The notes below the pieces were generated by a model, which saw only the letters and a list, made by a program, of their open reading frames with translations, had not been told where the DNA came from and did no database searches. A stretch of 64,000 nt of DNA from Geothrix limicola (GTDB lineage: Bacteria > Acidobacteriota > Holophagae > Holophagales > Holophagaceae), in assembly GCF_030268085.1 (NCBI RefSeq), contig NZ_BSDE01000002.1:186001-250000 (forward strand), written 5' to 3'. Below are positions 1 through 8,644 of the stretch, piece by piece; within the stretch, counting starts at the first letter, position 1, and each line of letters opens with the position of its first letter. The translations under genes and the position numbers were made by a program.

Positions 1-1
1 C

Positions 2-457
2 GATGGGGGTTCGCTGGTCGTGTCCCAGGCGGAGCGCCTGCTGCGCGAGGTGGATTTCTTTTCGCGCTTCCTCGACGCCGAATCCCATCCCGAAGCCAAG
101 GATCTGCTCAAGGGTTCCATCGACGTGCTCTGCGAGCTCAACGGCCGCGTCTACCTGCTGGATTGGAAGAGCAACCTGCTGCCCGATTACGAACCGGAAA
201 CGCTGCAGGACACGGTGTCGCGGCACTACCTCCTGCAGGCCCAGGTCTACCTCCTGGCCTGCCTCGCCTTCCTCGACATCCGCGACGAGGCCGCCTACGC
301 GGCCCGCTTCGGCGGCATCCTCTACGTCTTTCTTCGAGGCCTGCCCGGGAAGGGCACCTGGTTCCATCGGCCCACCTGGGCCGAAGTGCAGGGGTGGAAG
401 CGCAACCTGGCGCAGGTCCACGCGAAGGTGATCCAGGTGGAGGTGATCCATGCCTGA
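2..457 (+). CDS. recB: RecB C-terminal nuclease domain (partial, 5' end outside window)
   Basis: This is the last 151 codons of a RecB-like exodeoxyribonuclease V beta subunit; the frame is open to the left edge, so the real start lies outside the window. The visible part is the PD-(D/E)xK nuclease core: GSIDVL supplies the metal-binding Asp, LLDWKSN the D-x-K pair, and QAQVYLLAC matches the QxxxY motif. In RecBCD this domain cuts both DNA strands as the helicases unwind a double-strand end. The stop overlaps the recD start by 8 bases, so the two are almost certainly co-transcribed and translationally coupled. A stand-alone RecB-family nuclease is less likely because recD follows. Confidence 0.85.
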   Translation, partial: DGGSLVVSQAERLLREVDFFSRFLDAESHPEAKDLLKGSIDVLCELNGRVYLLDWKSNLLPDYEPETLQDTVSRHYLLQAQVYLLACLAFLDIRDEAAYAARFGGILYVFLRGLPGKGTWFHRPTWAEVQGWKRNLAQVHAKVIQVEVIHA

Positions 458-2444
458 ACCCCGCTGGATCCCGCCCGTCGGCTGCTTCGGCCCCCGCCCC
501 TGGCAGGAGCGGCTAGAGCAGGCCCGCGAGGTGCTCGGCGATCTCGGCCTCGATCCCGCCCTCGCCGCCCTGGCGCACCGCCTCGCGCGCCTGGCGCCGG
601 AAGCCGAAGAAGCCGCCTTCTGGATCCTGCTCGGCGTGCTCACCTCCGAAGGCGAAGGGCACAGCCGCGTGGACCTGGATCATCCCGCCTGGCCCGAGCC
701 CCTGGCCCGCGCCATGGGGCCCTGGGAGCCGCTGCGCGCGGCCCTCGACGGCCCCGCCATGGCTTCTCTCATCGGGCTTCAGGATCGCCCCTTGATCCGC
801 ACAGACGCGGCGCCTGGGCTTGGCTCAGGCGCCGCGTGGGGGAGCACGAGGGGGGACGCAGAGGACGCAAAGCGTCTGGGCGGTCTCCCCTCGTTCACGG
901 CAGGCCGCTGGCTGTCCTCCCAGCGCCTGCGCGCCGCGGAAACCCGCGTCGCACGCGCGGTGAAGGCGCGGCTCTCCGCGACGCGCCTCAGCGAAGCGCC
1001 CTGCGAGCGCGTGATCGAGGATCCGGTGCGCCTCAACGCCGAACAGGCCCGCGCCGTCGCGCTGGCCCTGAACGCGCCCCTCAGCCTCATCACCGGGCGG
1101 CCGGGCACGGGGAAGACCTCCATCGTCGTCGCCCTGCTGCGGGCAATACAACGCCAGACCCAGCCCATCGCCCTCGATCGCATCCTTCTCGCGGCGCCCA
1201 CGGGCAAGGCCGCCCAGCGCATGGGCGAGGCCCTCCGCCTGGGCCTGGCTGGCCTCCACGCGCCCGACGCCCTGGACCTGGCGCTGCGCGAGAATGCCCC
1301 CGAGCCCATGACCCTCCACCGGGCCCTGGGCTACCACCCGGATCTGGGCGGCTTCCGTCATGGCCCGGACAACCCGCTTCCCGCCGACCTCGTGCTCGTG
1401 GACGAGGCTTCGATGATCGGCCTCGAACTCCTCGAAGGCCTGCTGGAGGCCCTCGCCCCTGAGGCGAAGCTCGTGCTGCTGGGCGACGCCCACCAGCTGC
1501 CTTCGGTGGATGCCGGCGCGGCCTTCCGCGAGCTGGTGGCGGGCCTGCCCGAAGCCACCGTCACCCTGCGCGAAAGCTACCGCATGGATCCCCGCAACCC
1601 GAAAGGGCGCCACATCCTCCTGCAGGCGGAACGCATCCAGGATCCCGCCAGGAATGCGGAGCTGTGGGGCGAGGACGGCCTCCGTCGCGGGGCCCTGAAC
1701 GAAGCCTCGGGCGGCGTGTGGCTGGTGGAGCCCCAGGCACCGAAGCGCCGATGGATGGCCGCTTTCCTGGAGCACTGGATGCAGGCGCGGATCTGGAACG
1801 GCGAGGGCTCCGCGGCCTGGCGCGCCCGCGTCCTGAGCCCCCTCGCGCTCGGCCCCGGGGGCTGGGCCGAGGTGGATCTGGCGCGGGCCCGGGCCCTGCT
1901 GGCGCATTTCGACGGCTTCCGCCTGCTCTGCCCTGTGAACGAGGGGGCGGACCTCGTCGGTGTGGATCCGATGAACCAGCACCTGCACGCCCTCGCGCTG
2001 GAGGCGGCGGCCGACACGCTGGAGTGGCAGCCGCGCTTCCTCGCGGGCGAACCCGTGGCGGTGCGCGCCAACGATCCGCGCCGCGGGCTCTTCAACGGCG
2101 ACCAGGGCCTGGTGATGCCCGTCAGGCGCGGCAACGGGACGCCCCACCTGGAGGTGCTGTTCCCCCGCGGCGAGGGCCTCGCGGCCTTCCCCCTGCCCTC
2201 CATCCAGGACGGCCTCGATCACGCCTACGCCATGACCGTCCACAAGTCCCAGGGCTCCGAGTTCAAGGCCCTGGCCCTCGTCCTGCCTCCCGCCGAACAT
2301 CCGGCCCTCACCCGCGAAGTGCTCTACACGGCCCTCACCCGCGCCAAGGAGGAGGTGCTGCTGCTCGGCGCGCCAGATGCGGTGGACGCGGCCTGCGGGC
2401 GTAGCGTGGCGCGGCGCTCAGGACTGGGAGAAGCGCTGACCTGA
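450..2444 (+). CDS. recD: RecD, exodeoxyribonuclease V alpha subunit (5'-3' helicase)
   Basis: This 664-residue superfamily 1B helicase is the fast 5'-3' motor of RecBCD. Walker A (GRPGTGKTS, about residue 216), Walker B (VLVDEASMIG, about 314), motif III (LLGDAHQLPS, about 344) and the C-terminal MTVHKSQGSEF and YTALTRAKEEV motifs are all present and in order. The N-terminal domain that contacts RecBC precedes them. Residues of about 118-149, between the N-terminal domain and GRWLSSQRLRAAE, form a Gly/Ala/Arg-rich insert. The DNA encoding it consists of two consecutive strong hairpins (see the repeat at 805-894), so it looks like a palindromic element read in frame. The gene overlaps recB by 8 bases and converges on the next gene. 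Confidence 0.93.
   Translation: MPEPRWIPPVGCFGPRPWQERLEQAREVLGDLGLDPALAALAHRLARLAPEAEEAAFWILLGVLTSEGEGHSRVDLDHPAWPEPLARAMGPWEPLRAALDGPAMASLIGLQDRPLIRTDAAPGLGSGAAWGSTRGDAEDAKRLGGLPSFTAGRWLSSQRLRAAETRVARAVKARLSATRLSEAPCERVIEDPVRLNAEQARAVALALNAPLSLITGRPGTGKTSIVVALLRAIQRQTQPIALDRILLAAPTGKAAQRMGEALRLGLAGLHAPDALDLALRENAPEPMTLHRALGYHPDLGGFRHGPDNPLPADLVLVDEASMIGLELLEGLLEALAPEAKLVLLGDAHQLPSVDAGAAFRELVAGLPEATVTLRESYRMDPRNPKGRHILLQAERIQDPARNAELWGEDGLRRGALNEASGGVWLVEPQAPKRRWMAAFLEHWMQARIWNGEGSAAWRARVLSPLALGPGGWAEVDLARARALLAHFDGFRLLCPVNEGADLVGVDPMNQHLHALALEAAADTLEWQPRFLAGEPVAVRANDPRRGLFNGDQGLVMPVRRGNGTPHLEVLFPRGEGLAAFPLPSIQDGLDHAYAMTVHKSQGSEFKALALVLPPAEHPALTREVLYTALTRAKEEVLLLGAPDAVDAACGRSVARRSGLGEALT
805..894. 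repeat. Two consecutive palindromes inside recD
   Basis: Arms 805-816 (ACGCGGCGCCTG) and 826-837 form a perfect 12-bp inverted repeat with a 9-base spacer. Arms 846-857 and 883-894 form a second 12-bp repeat with a single G-T wobble, and inside it GACGC (864-868) pairs with GCGTC (872-876). The segment is read in frame through recD. It resembles in principle the in-frame palindromic elements described in Rickettsia, although no homology to those is claimed. Confidence 0.75.
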
Positions 2445-2457
2445 TCTTCCGGTCGAC

Positions 2458-3138
2458 TCAGGAAGGAAGGGAACCGCGAATGACGCGAATGGGCGCGAAT
2501 GAAAAGGGAGGATCCGCTGTGATCCTTTGACCGTTTGCGCCCGGAGCGCGGCTCGTCTCCTTCGGGGTCGAATGCTTGGAATGAGATGGGTCCAGGGCCG
2601 GTGCCCCGTACCGCATCCAGCCCCAGCCGAGGGCGCCGGCCAGGAGCAGCCAGCCGACGGGCGAGCGGGCCGCGACGCGCAGATCCTGCCAGGAGGGAAC
2701 GGACGCGAAGACGAGGTTCGCCAGGAGGAACACGATGCACGCCTCGGCCCAGCCGAAGGCGGGCTGCCGGCCGAGGCGCCAGAGCAGCAGGCCGTAGGCC
2801 AGCGGAAGCAGGATCAGGGGCGCCAGGCCCACGAAGAAGGCGTTGTACCAGCGCAGGTTCCGCAGGGCCACCGAGCCCAGCACGAAGCCGCGGCCTTCGC
2901 GGCGGGGAAGCACGGTGAAATGGACCGGCTGCCCGTTCAGCAACCGGCCCACCAGCCAGTGGCAGGCCTCGTGACAGACCGTGCCGGGCCAGGCGAGCAG
3001 GGCGCACAACCAGAAGGACCGCCGGGCCTGGTTCAGCAGCCAGAGCATGAGCGCCATGGCCGCCAGATAGACGTAGGGCAGGGCCGATCCGCCCGCCCAA
3101 GGTCCCCAGATCCGACTCGCCATCGTCGCGTGTTGCAT
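2458..3138 (-). CDS. Membrane HExxH protein, possible M50-like metalloprotease
   Basis: This 226-residue protein has about five hydrophobic segments. The motif HEACH (His56, Glu57, His60) sits at the end of the second segment and matches the zinc-binding HExxH of intramembrane metalloproteases. WYNAFFVGLAPL further on resembles the Asn/Gly/Pro-rich stretch of M50 relatives. The third metal ligand is not obvious, so the protease activity is inferred. The last residues (FAPIRVIRGS) are encoded by one arm of the CGCGAAT repeat, so the C-terminus has probably been altered by repeat insertion. A start at Met6 (3123) is also possible. The gene converges on recD. Confidence 0.55.
   Translation of the reverse strand: MQHATMASRIWGPWAGGSALPYVYLAAMALMLWLLNQARRSFWLCALLAWPGTVCHEACHWLVGRLLNGQPVHFTVLPRREGRGFVLGSVALRNLRWYNAFFVGLAPLILLPLAYGLLLWRLGRQPAFGWAEACIVFLLANLVFASVPSWQDLRVAARSPVGWLLLAGALGWGWMRYGAPALDPSHSKHSTPKETSRAPGANGQRITADPPFSFAPIRVIRGSLPS
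2471..2505. repeat. CGCGAAT repeat, single arm inside a gene
   Basis: This 35-base stretch contains three CGCGAAT units. It is the exact reverse complement of 24490-24524, the right arm of the complete repeat near rlmN. Here only one arm is present and it encodes the C-terminal residues of the HExxH membrane protein. Confidence 0.85.
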
Positions 3139-3187
3139 CCGTCATTGGAGCATCCAGCCGGCGGCCTGATCCAGCGATTCGGACACG

Positions 3188-3218
3188 CAAAAGCCCCACA
3201 TCCTCTCGGTGCGGGGCT
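3188..3218 (-). terminator. Rho-independent terminator (minus strand)
   Basis: Read on the minus strand, the arm AGCCCC pairs with GGGGCT (plus-strand positions 3213-3218 and 3092+100 to 3197), extended by two pairs past one mismatch, and is followed directly by TTTT. It lies about 35 bases downstream of the stop of the small gene at 3254, which supports that gene being real. Confidence 0.6.
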
Positions 3219-3253
3219 CGGCAAAGGGGTTAGTGGTTGGAGCAGGCCCGGAT

Positions 3254-3454
3254 TCAGGCCGTGACGTTGAGGCGAGTCCCCACGGAAGGATTGGCGGGCG
3301 GAGCGGCCTGGGTTTCCCCGGCTTCCTGCGTCCCGCGCTGGGCTTCGGTGCGCTCGACCTGTGCCGATTCCTGGACCTCGGGCTTGGCGGCTGGGGGCTT
3401 GATGACGGGGGCCGGAGGCGTACTCACACCTCGGGCTCCTGAAACGGGATTCAT
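3254..3454 (-). CDS. Small Pro/Ala-rich hypothetical protein
   Basis: I do not recognise this 66-residue protein. It has no signal peptide or membrane segment. The middle is rich in Pro, Ala, Glu and Gln, and the end is NPSVGTRLNVTA. Two features support it being real: a GGAGG ribosome-binding site 4 bases before the ATG, and a good terminator about 35 bases after the stop. It is transcribed away from the aldo/keto reductase gene. The 169 bases between the two starts must hold both promoters, but I could not identify convincing -10/-35 boxes there. Confidence 0.5.
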   Translation of the reverse strand: MNPVSGARGVSTPPAPVIKPPAAKPEVQESAQVERTEAQRGTQEAGETQAAPPANPSVGTRLNVTA

Positions 3455-3623
3455 GGAGCCTCCACAAGCATGTGGATGGCGGGATCGCCGGCCACCTTCT
3501 CAGTATCGGCCTGGGAGCCGGGGGGCATGAGGTTTTTTGTTGCGACAGACAAGCAGGATCGGCCAGGCCTCCCGCCTCCTCTCGCAGGTATCCTGGATGG
3601 ACCAGATCCAGCAGGAGACGACG

Positions 3624-4493
3624 ATGAGCGATGGTTTTTCCCGCCTGATCCTGGGGGCCTGGCGCATCGGCGCCTGGGGGCTGGACCCGGCCGGCATCGC
3701 TCGCCTGGTGGAGGGCTGCCTCGACCTCGGTATCGATACCTTCGACCTGGCGGACATCTACCAGGGCTATGAATGCGAGGCCATGTTCGGGGCGGCGCTG
3801 GACGCCTCGCCCGGCCTGCGGGCGCGCATCAAGGTGATCTCCAAGTGCGGCATCGCCCTCGTCAAGCCGAACCGGCCCCTCCACCGGGTGCAGCACTACA
3901 ACACGAGCCGGGCCCACATCGTGGCCTCGGTCGAGCACTCGCTGGCCGACCTGGGCCTCGAGCGGCTCGACCTGCTGCTGATCCACCGCCCCGACCCCCT
4001 GATGGATGCCGACGACGTGGCCGAGGCCTTCGCCCAGCTCCGGCGCGAAGGCAAGGTCGCAGCCTTCGGCGTGTCCAACTTCCTGCCCCACCAGTTCGAG
4101 CTGCTCCAGAGCCGCCTCAACCAGCCCCTGGTCACCAACCAGCTGGAAGTTTCGCTGCTGCACACCGCGCCCCTCTTCGACGGCAGCCTGGACCAGGCCC
4201 AGCGGCTGCGTTTCCAGCCCCAGGCCTGGTCCCCCCTGGGCGGGGGCCGCCTAAGCCGCGAGCCGGATTCGCCCCTGGGACGCGCGCTGGCGCGTCTGGG
4301 CCAGGAGCTGAACGCCACGCCCGAACAGCTGGCCATCGCCTGGCTGCTGCGCCATCCGGCCCACATCCACCCGGTGCTCGGTTCGGGCAAGCTGGATCGC
4401 ATCCGCCTGCTGGCCGAGGCGCAGAACCTCAGCCTGGACCTCCAGGCCTGGTTCGAACTCCTCGAAGCGGCCGTGGGGCACAAGGTCCCCTGA
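3624..4493 (+). CDS. Aldo/keto reductase (YdhF-like)
   Basis: This 289-residue NADPH-dependent oxidoreductase has the TIM-barrel aldo/keto reductase fold. The catalytic tetrad is visible: Asp41 (FDLADIY), Tyr46, Lys74 (VISKCGI) and His121 (LLLIHRPDP). Late motifs WSPLGGGRLS and the cofactor-side LGSGKLDRI follow the E. coli YdhF pattern. The start at 3624 was chosen over an in-frame ATG at 3537 because GGAG lies 7 bases upstream and the protein then begins at the family's usual point (MSDGFSRLILGAW). The substrate is unknown. The gene is monocistronic and converges on the methyltransferase gene. Confidence 0.85.
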   Translation: MSDGFSRLILGAWRIGAWGLDPAGIARLVEGCLDLGIDTFDLADIYQGYECEAMFGAALDASPGLRARIKVISKCGIALVKPNRPLHRVQHYNTSRAHIVASVEHSLADLGLERLDLLLIHRPDPLMDADDVAEAFAQLRREGKVAAFGVSNFLPHQFELLQSRLNQPLVTNQLEVSLLHTAPLFDGSLDQAQRLRFQPQAWSPLGGGRLSREPDSPLGRALARLGQELNATPEQLAIAWLLRHPAHIHPVLGSGKLDRIRLLAEAQNLSLDLQAWFELLEAAVGHKVP

Positions 4494-4499
4494 AACGGC

Positions 4500-5270
4500 C
4501 TAGCGGCGCTCCGCCACCAGCACGAGATCCGAGGAGGTGGCGCTCCAGGCCTCGCCGGTCATGGTGCCCAGGCTTTCGCGCACCGTGAATCCGGCGGCGT
4601 CGAGCATCCCTTCCACCTCGGCCCGGCGCCATCCCCGGAGGGGAACCTCCTGGGCCGCGACCACCTCGAGGCAGGGTTCCTTTCCGGGGCGGTAGCGCAG
4701 GTTGGCCGGCGTGAAGGTGAGGCGCCCGCCGCCGTGATGGGTCATGAGGCGGAGGAAGACCGTGTCCTCGCCCTCGGCCTCGCCGGGACGCAGCACCACC
4801 GGGAAGGTCCGCTCGCCCCGCTCGAGGATGCGGTCGTAGTTGAGCAGCTGGAGGAGGAAGGGCGCGCCCGGAACCAAGCAGGCCGCCAGGCCCGCGAAGA
4901 AGGCGCGGACCTCATCCGCCTCCGTCAAGTGCGGCAGGGTGTTGCCCACGCAGTAGGCGCCGCCCTGCCCCGCTTCGACTTTCCCCGATAGCTCGGTGAG
5001 CCCGGCCTGGACGTAGCGGCCTTCGGGATCCGCGGCGCGGGCCGCCTCCACCTGCGACTCCGAAAGGTCCACGCCCGTGACATCGAAGCCCAGGGCCTTC
5101 AGGAAGCGCGTGTGATCGCCGCTGCCACAGCCCAGGTCGAGCACGCGCTTCGAGGGTGCGGCCCCTAGCACCCGCTGGAACAGGGGCGCCTCCCGCTGCA
5201 GCCGCTCGGGCCAGGCGATGAGGCCGCGGTAGGCCAATCGCGCGTAGGAGTCCGGGGCGTCCATGCTCAT
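4500..5270 (-). CDS. Class I SAM-dependent methyltransferase
   Basis: This 256-residue cytosolic methyltransferase has motif I VLDLGCGSGDHT (residues 43-54), the acidic end of strand 2 in VTGVDLSESQVEAARA, and a C-terminal half with the alternating strands of the Rossmann-like fold. An N-terminal YARLAYRGLIAWPERL segment caps the SAM site. Sequence alone does not reveal the substrate; the overall form is that of small-molecule methyltransferases. A second ATG at 5264 could be the start. The gene ends 6 bases from the convergent aldo/keto reductase and is followed upstream by a membrane-protein gene on the same strand. Confidence 0.8.
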   Translation of the reverse strand: MSMDAPDSYARLAYRGLIAWPERLQREAPLFQRVLGAAPSKRVLDLGCGSGDHTRFLKALGFDVTGVDLSESQVEAARAADPEGRYVQAGLTELSGKVEAGQGGAYCVGNTLPHLTEADEVRAFFAGLAACLVPGAPFLLQLLNYDRILERGERTFPVVLRPGEAEGEDTVFLRLMTHHGGGRLTFTPANLRYRPGKEPCLEVVAAQEVPLRGWRRAEVEGMLDAAGFTVRESLGTMTGEAWSATSSDLVLVAERR

Positions 5271-5304
5271 GGCTGGAGTCTACCCCGGCCCGCCCGCCGC
5301 TCGC

Positions 5305-5871
5305 CTACCTCGGCCACAGCCAGCCGAACACCCCGGCGCTGAGCAGGCCGTAGATGAGGGCGTCGGCGAGATCCTTGATCACGCTGCTCCAGGGCTTGCC
5401 CATCCAGATGCCCATGGGGATGCTGCCGAAGCCGTAGGCCACGAAGGAGAAGGCCCCGACGACGCGGAACACCTGCAGGTAGTGGGTGCCCGGCGCCAGG
5501 GTGCGGCCGGCCAGGTAGGCGGCCACGAAGGCCACCAGCACCGTGTAGAGGAACCACTTGGCCAGCGCGCCACCCATGGCGGGCGCGCCGTTGGGCAGGA
5601 CCACGAGGAATCCCACGGGGCCTTCCTTGTACTTCTCCTGCACCTCGGGCTTGCCCATGTCCTTCATGTCGGCGCAGTGCGGCATCACGTACTGGCCGGG
5701 CCTCAGGTTGCCCTTGCGGACGGCGGCGCGAACCTCGTCTTCGTTCGGCAGGGGCCGATACTCCGAGGCATGCCACTTCAGCACCATGTGGACGAGGCTG
5801 CTGGCCACGAACACGCAGACCGCCGAAAGGAGGATGGGAAGCCAGAGGTGGGCGAGGGAAACCGTGACCAT
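5305..5871 (-). CDS. Conserved membrane protein, four predicted helices
   Basis: This 188-residue inner-membrane protein has a first helix at residues 7-30 (LWLPILLSAVCVFVASSLVHM) and three more in the C-terminal half. A hydrophilic loop between them contains LPNEDEVRAAVRKG and GQYVMPHCADMKDM, with a Cys and two His that could bind metal or heme. I recall similar unnamed proteins in other acidobacteria but know no function. AGGAG lies 5 bases before the ATG. The downstream methyltransferase gene is on the same strand, 34 bases away. Confidence 0.6.
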   Translation of the reverse strand: MVTVSLAHLWLPILLSAVCVFVASSLVHMVLKWHASEYRPLPNEDEVRAAVRKGNLRPGQYVMPHCADMKDMGKPEVQEKYKEGPVGFLVVLPNGAPAMGGALAKWFLYTVLVAFVAAYLAGRTLAPGTHYLQVFRVVGAFSFVAYGFGSIPMGIWMGKPWSSVIKDLADALIYGLLSAGVFGWLWPR

Positions 5872-5949
5872 GACGACTCCTGGTGATCAGAACTTAGGTT
5901 GAGGGGGGCGCTGGTAGGGTGGCCTGCCCCGTCAGACCGGTCAAGGGGT

Positions 5950-6468
5950 TCAGGAACGGCGGGGTTTCTTTGGGCCCGGTGCCGAATGGGCCCCCGTGGC
6001 CGCGTCGATGGCATCGATCCAGCCCGCGCGGGCGCCGGGGAAGGCGTCCGCGTAGGGCACGTAGGGCTTGAGATCCAGCACCGGCGTGCCATCCAGCAAG
6101 TCCACGCCCCGCAGGCGCAGGGTGCGGCCCTCGACGGCCAGCAGCTCCACCGCCGAAAGGCCAATGGCGTTGGGGCGGTGGGGCGAGCGGGTGGCCAGCA
6201 CGCCCCGCTTGGCCTTTGGCCCCCGGGGAGGCTGCACGAGCGGTGCCCAGCCCTCGCTCAGGTGAAAGGCGAAGATGAGCCAAACGCGCTCGAAGCCCGC
6301 CAGATCCCGCAGCACCGTTTCGGGCAGGGAGGCGTCCAGCTCCAGGGTGGCCTCGGCCGGGGCCCCCGTTTCCGTGCCCGCCACCACGGTGGGCTGGTGG
6401 GGTGCGTCGATGCGCCGCGCGTAGGGCGTGCGCACGAAGCCGATGGGGCGATAGGTGAAGGCATCCAT
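5950..6468 (-). CDS. trmO: TrmO, tRNA m6t6A37 methyltransferase
   Basis: This 172-residue protein of the TsaA/YaeB (UPF0066) family methylates N6-threonylcarbamoyladenosine at tRNA position 37 with SAM. The family start YRPIGFVRTPY, the central SPHRPNAIGLSAVELL and the end motif VLDLKPYVPYAD are all present. At this length it is the compact form, lacking the extra C-terminal domain of E. coli TrmO. The start at 6468 was chosen because homology begins there; an in-frame ATG further upstream would add 66 residues without family similarity. It is divergent from the TonB receptor gene. Confidence 0.88.
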   Translation of the reverse strand: MDAFTYRPIGFVRTPYARRIDAPHQPTVVAGTETGAPAEATLELDASLPETVLRDLAGFERVWLIFAFHLSEGWAPLVQPPRGPKAKRGVLATRSPHRPNAIGLSAVELLAVEGRTLRLRGVDLLDGTPVLDLKPYVPYADAFPGARAGWIDAIDAATGAHSAPGPKKPRRS

Positions 6469-6646
6469 GCCTGAAGGGTAGCCCCGGGGCGCGCCCGGCG
6501 TCATGGTGCCTCGGCACGCCGGAATTTGAGTTCGCCCCCGCCGGCCCGATGTACCCGGCAAGATCCGACGAGGTTTTGGCAGTGGTCCATCAGAGGACAG
6601 TGGCGCACGTAACTGGACATGGGACCCTTCCCATGGGGAGCCACGC

Positions 6647-8599
6647 ATGAAGCTCGCACGCACCACCCTGCTCCTGGTGCTCGGGTTGCCCGGAAGCGCC
6701 CAGGAACAGGATCAGCAGAAGCTCGATCAGGAGCTGCTCAACCTCCTGAACACGCCCGTCAGCGTGGCCTCGAAGAAGGCCGAATCCGTCGCCCAGGCGC
6801 CCGGCGTCGTCACCGTCATCAGCAAGGCCGAGCTGGAGGGATTCGCCGCCAAGAACCTGGGCGAGGTCATGAGCCGCGTGGTCGGAGCGGCCTTCCTCTC
6901 GCCGGATATCTTCGTGGGCCAGAGCGTCGTCGTGCGCGGCCAGGAGAACACGCCCTACAACAACCACATCCTCGTGCTGCTCAACGGAAGGCCGCTGCGC
7001 GACCCCGTCTCCGGCGGCCTGAACGGCTCCATCTGGAACGCTTTCCCCCTGGCTTCGCTCGATCACCTGGAGATCATCCGCGGCCCGGGCTCGGTGCTCT
7101 ACGGTTCCTGCGCCTATTCCGCGGTCGTCAACATCGCCACCAAGACGGCCAAGGACAGCGGACTCAGCGGCTCGGTCACCGTGGGGGGCGACACCTACGG
7201 AGGCCTGGGTCAGCAGGACCAGGTGCTGATCCGCGAAGGCGAGTTCCAGGGCCTCGTCTCCTTCTCCCAGTTCGGCGACAAGGGGCCCGACTTCGCCTTC
7301 ACCGACTACAACGGGGTCGACAACCACCACGCCTTTGACCGACGCACCTCGGGGCTCGTCACCAACCTGGCCTACCGCGGCCTCACCCTGAACGCCTACC
7401 GGGGCTCCTTCCAGTCCTACTCCCTGAACGGCGGTTCCGAAGCCTGGGATCCCGCCAACCTTCAGCGGCAGATCCTCACCCAAGCGGACCTCGGCTACAC
7501 CAAAGAACTGAACGATCAGATCACCCTGGGCGGGAACCTCACCTACAACCGCACCGAGTGGTCCACCGAGCCCGTCACCAACCCCGTGGAAACCACCGCC
7601 GGCGCCCTGCTGTACGAGGGCACGCTGCAGGTCCGGCCCTTCGAGGGCTTCAACGTCGTCTTCGGCGGCGGCGGCGAACGGGCCAGTTGGAACGGCACGG
7701 GCCTGCTGGTCCTCGGCAACCAGACCTCCAACTTCCTCTACACGCAAATGGACTACCAAATCCAAGCCGTGAAGCTCATCGGCGGCCTCCAGTACAACAA
7801 GCTGGAAGGCCTCGCCGGGAAGGCCTCGCCCCGGCTGGGCGTGGTGGCCGACTTCACGCCGGAGCTGGGCGGGAAGGTCCTCTACAGCACCGCTTTCAGG
7901 AAGGGCTACCCGCTCGAGACGGGCTTCAACCATCCCCTCTTCCGCGGCAACCTGGAGCTCAAACCCGAACTCATCGCCACCACCGAGGCCCAGCTCTTCT
8001 ACCAGGGGAAGACCGGCGGGGCCACGCTCACGTTCTACTCCAGTCGGACGGAAGACACCATCATCCGCCGCGTGGTGCCCTTCAGCACGCCGCCTCCGGG
8101 CCTGCCTCCGATCTATCTCAAGTACTTCAACGGCGATGCCTGGAAGTACCACGGGGTGGAGCTCGAGGGGAAGCTGAGCCTCTCCCACGGCCTGCTGATC
8201 ACCGGCTCGGCCAGCTACCAGACCAACGAGAACCCCGCCGGGCTCAAGGACGCCGCGCTGCATCCGAACACCATGGTCAAGCTCGGCGGCATCTACCAGG
8301 GCGAGACCTGGAGCGCGGGACTCTTCGACGCCTACAGCTCCGCCGCCCATTCCACCACCCTCGTGAACCCGGGCAGCGCCGTCGTGAACCGGCCCGCCGG
8401 GGCCACCCACTGGCTCACGGCCCGCCTCACCTGGACCACCTGGCTCCAGGAGAAGAACGCCGTGAAGATCACGCTGGATGGCGACAACCTGTTCGGCTCG
8501 GGGATCACCTATCCCGACTATCCCAACAAGGCCGTGAACACCCTCATCCCCCTCTCCTCGGGGCGCTCCTTCACCCTCAGCGCGGGCTTCGTTTTCTAG
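6647..8599 (+). CDS. TonB-dependent outer-membrane receptor
   Basis: This 650-residue protein has a signal peptide (residues 1-19), a TonB-box region, a plug domain (SVASKKAESVAQAPGVVTVI through HLEIIRGPGSVLYGS) and a beta-barrel ending in a terminal Phe (SAGFVF). It would import a large or scarce solute energised by TonB-ExbBD, which is not in this window. GGGGAG lies 6 bases before the ATG, directly after a small hairpin with arms at 6618-6623 and 6630-6635. The propeller sensor kinase begins 45 bases downstream on the same strand, which suggests a receptor-sensor pair answering to one ligand. The ligand itself is unknown. Confidence 0.9.
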   Translation: MKLARTTLLLVLGLPGSAQEQDQQKLDQELLNLLNTPVSVASKKAESVAQAPGVVTVISKAELEGFAAKNLGEVMSRVVGAAFLSPDIFVGQSVVVRGQENTPYNNHILVLLNGRPLRDPVSGGLNGSIWNAFPLASLDHLEIIRGPGSVLYGSCAYSAVVNIATKTAKDSGLSGSVTVGGDTYGGLGQQDQVLIREGEFQGLVSFSQFGDKGPDFAFTDYNGVDNHHAFDRRTSGLVTNLAYRGLTLNAYRGSFQSYSLNGGSEAWDPANLQRQILTQADLGYTKELNDQITLGGNLTYNRTEWSTEPVTNPVETTAGALLYEGTLQVRPFEGFNVVFGGGGERASWNGTGLLVLGNQTSNFLYTQMDYQIQAVKLIGGLQYNKLEGLAGKASPRLGVVADFTPELGGKVLYSTAFRKGYPLETGFNHPLFRGNLELKPELIATTEAQLFYQGKTGGATLTFYSSRTEDTIIRRVVPFSTPPPGLPPIYLKYFNGDAWKYHGVELEGKLSLSHGLLITGSASYQTNENPAGLKDAALHPNTMVKLGGIYQGETWSAGLFDAYSSAAHSTTLVNPGSAVVNRPAGATHWLTARLTWTTWLQEKNAVKITLDGDNLFGSGITYPDYPNKAVNTLIPLSSGRSFTLSAGFVF

Positions 8600-8644
8600 G
8601 CTCCAGTTCTTGGATGAAGTCGACTCGTAGCCGATACTCTTCCA

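Noticed and set aside
6469-6666. Longer N-terminus for TrmO
   Set aside because: The extra residues have no family similarity and would overlap the TonB receptor start.
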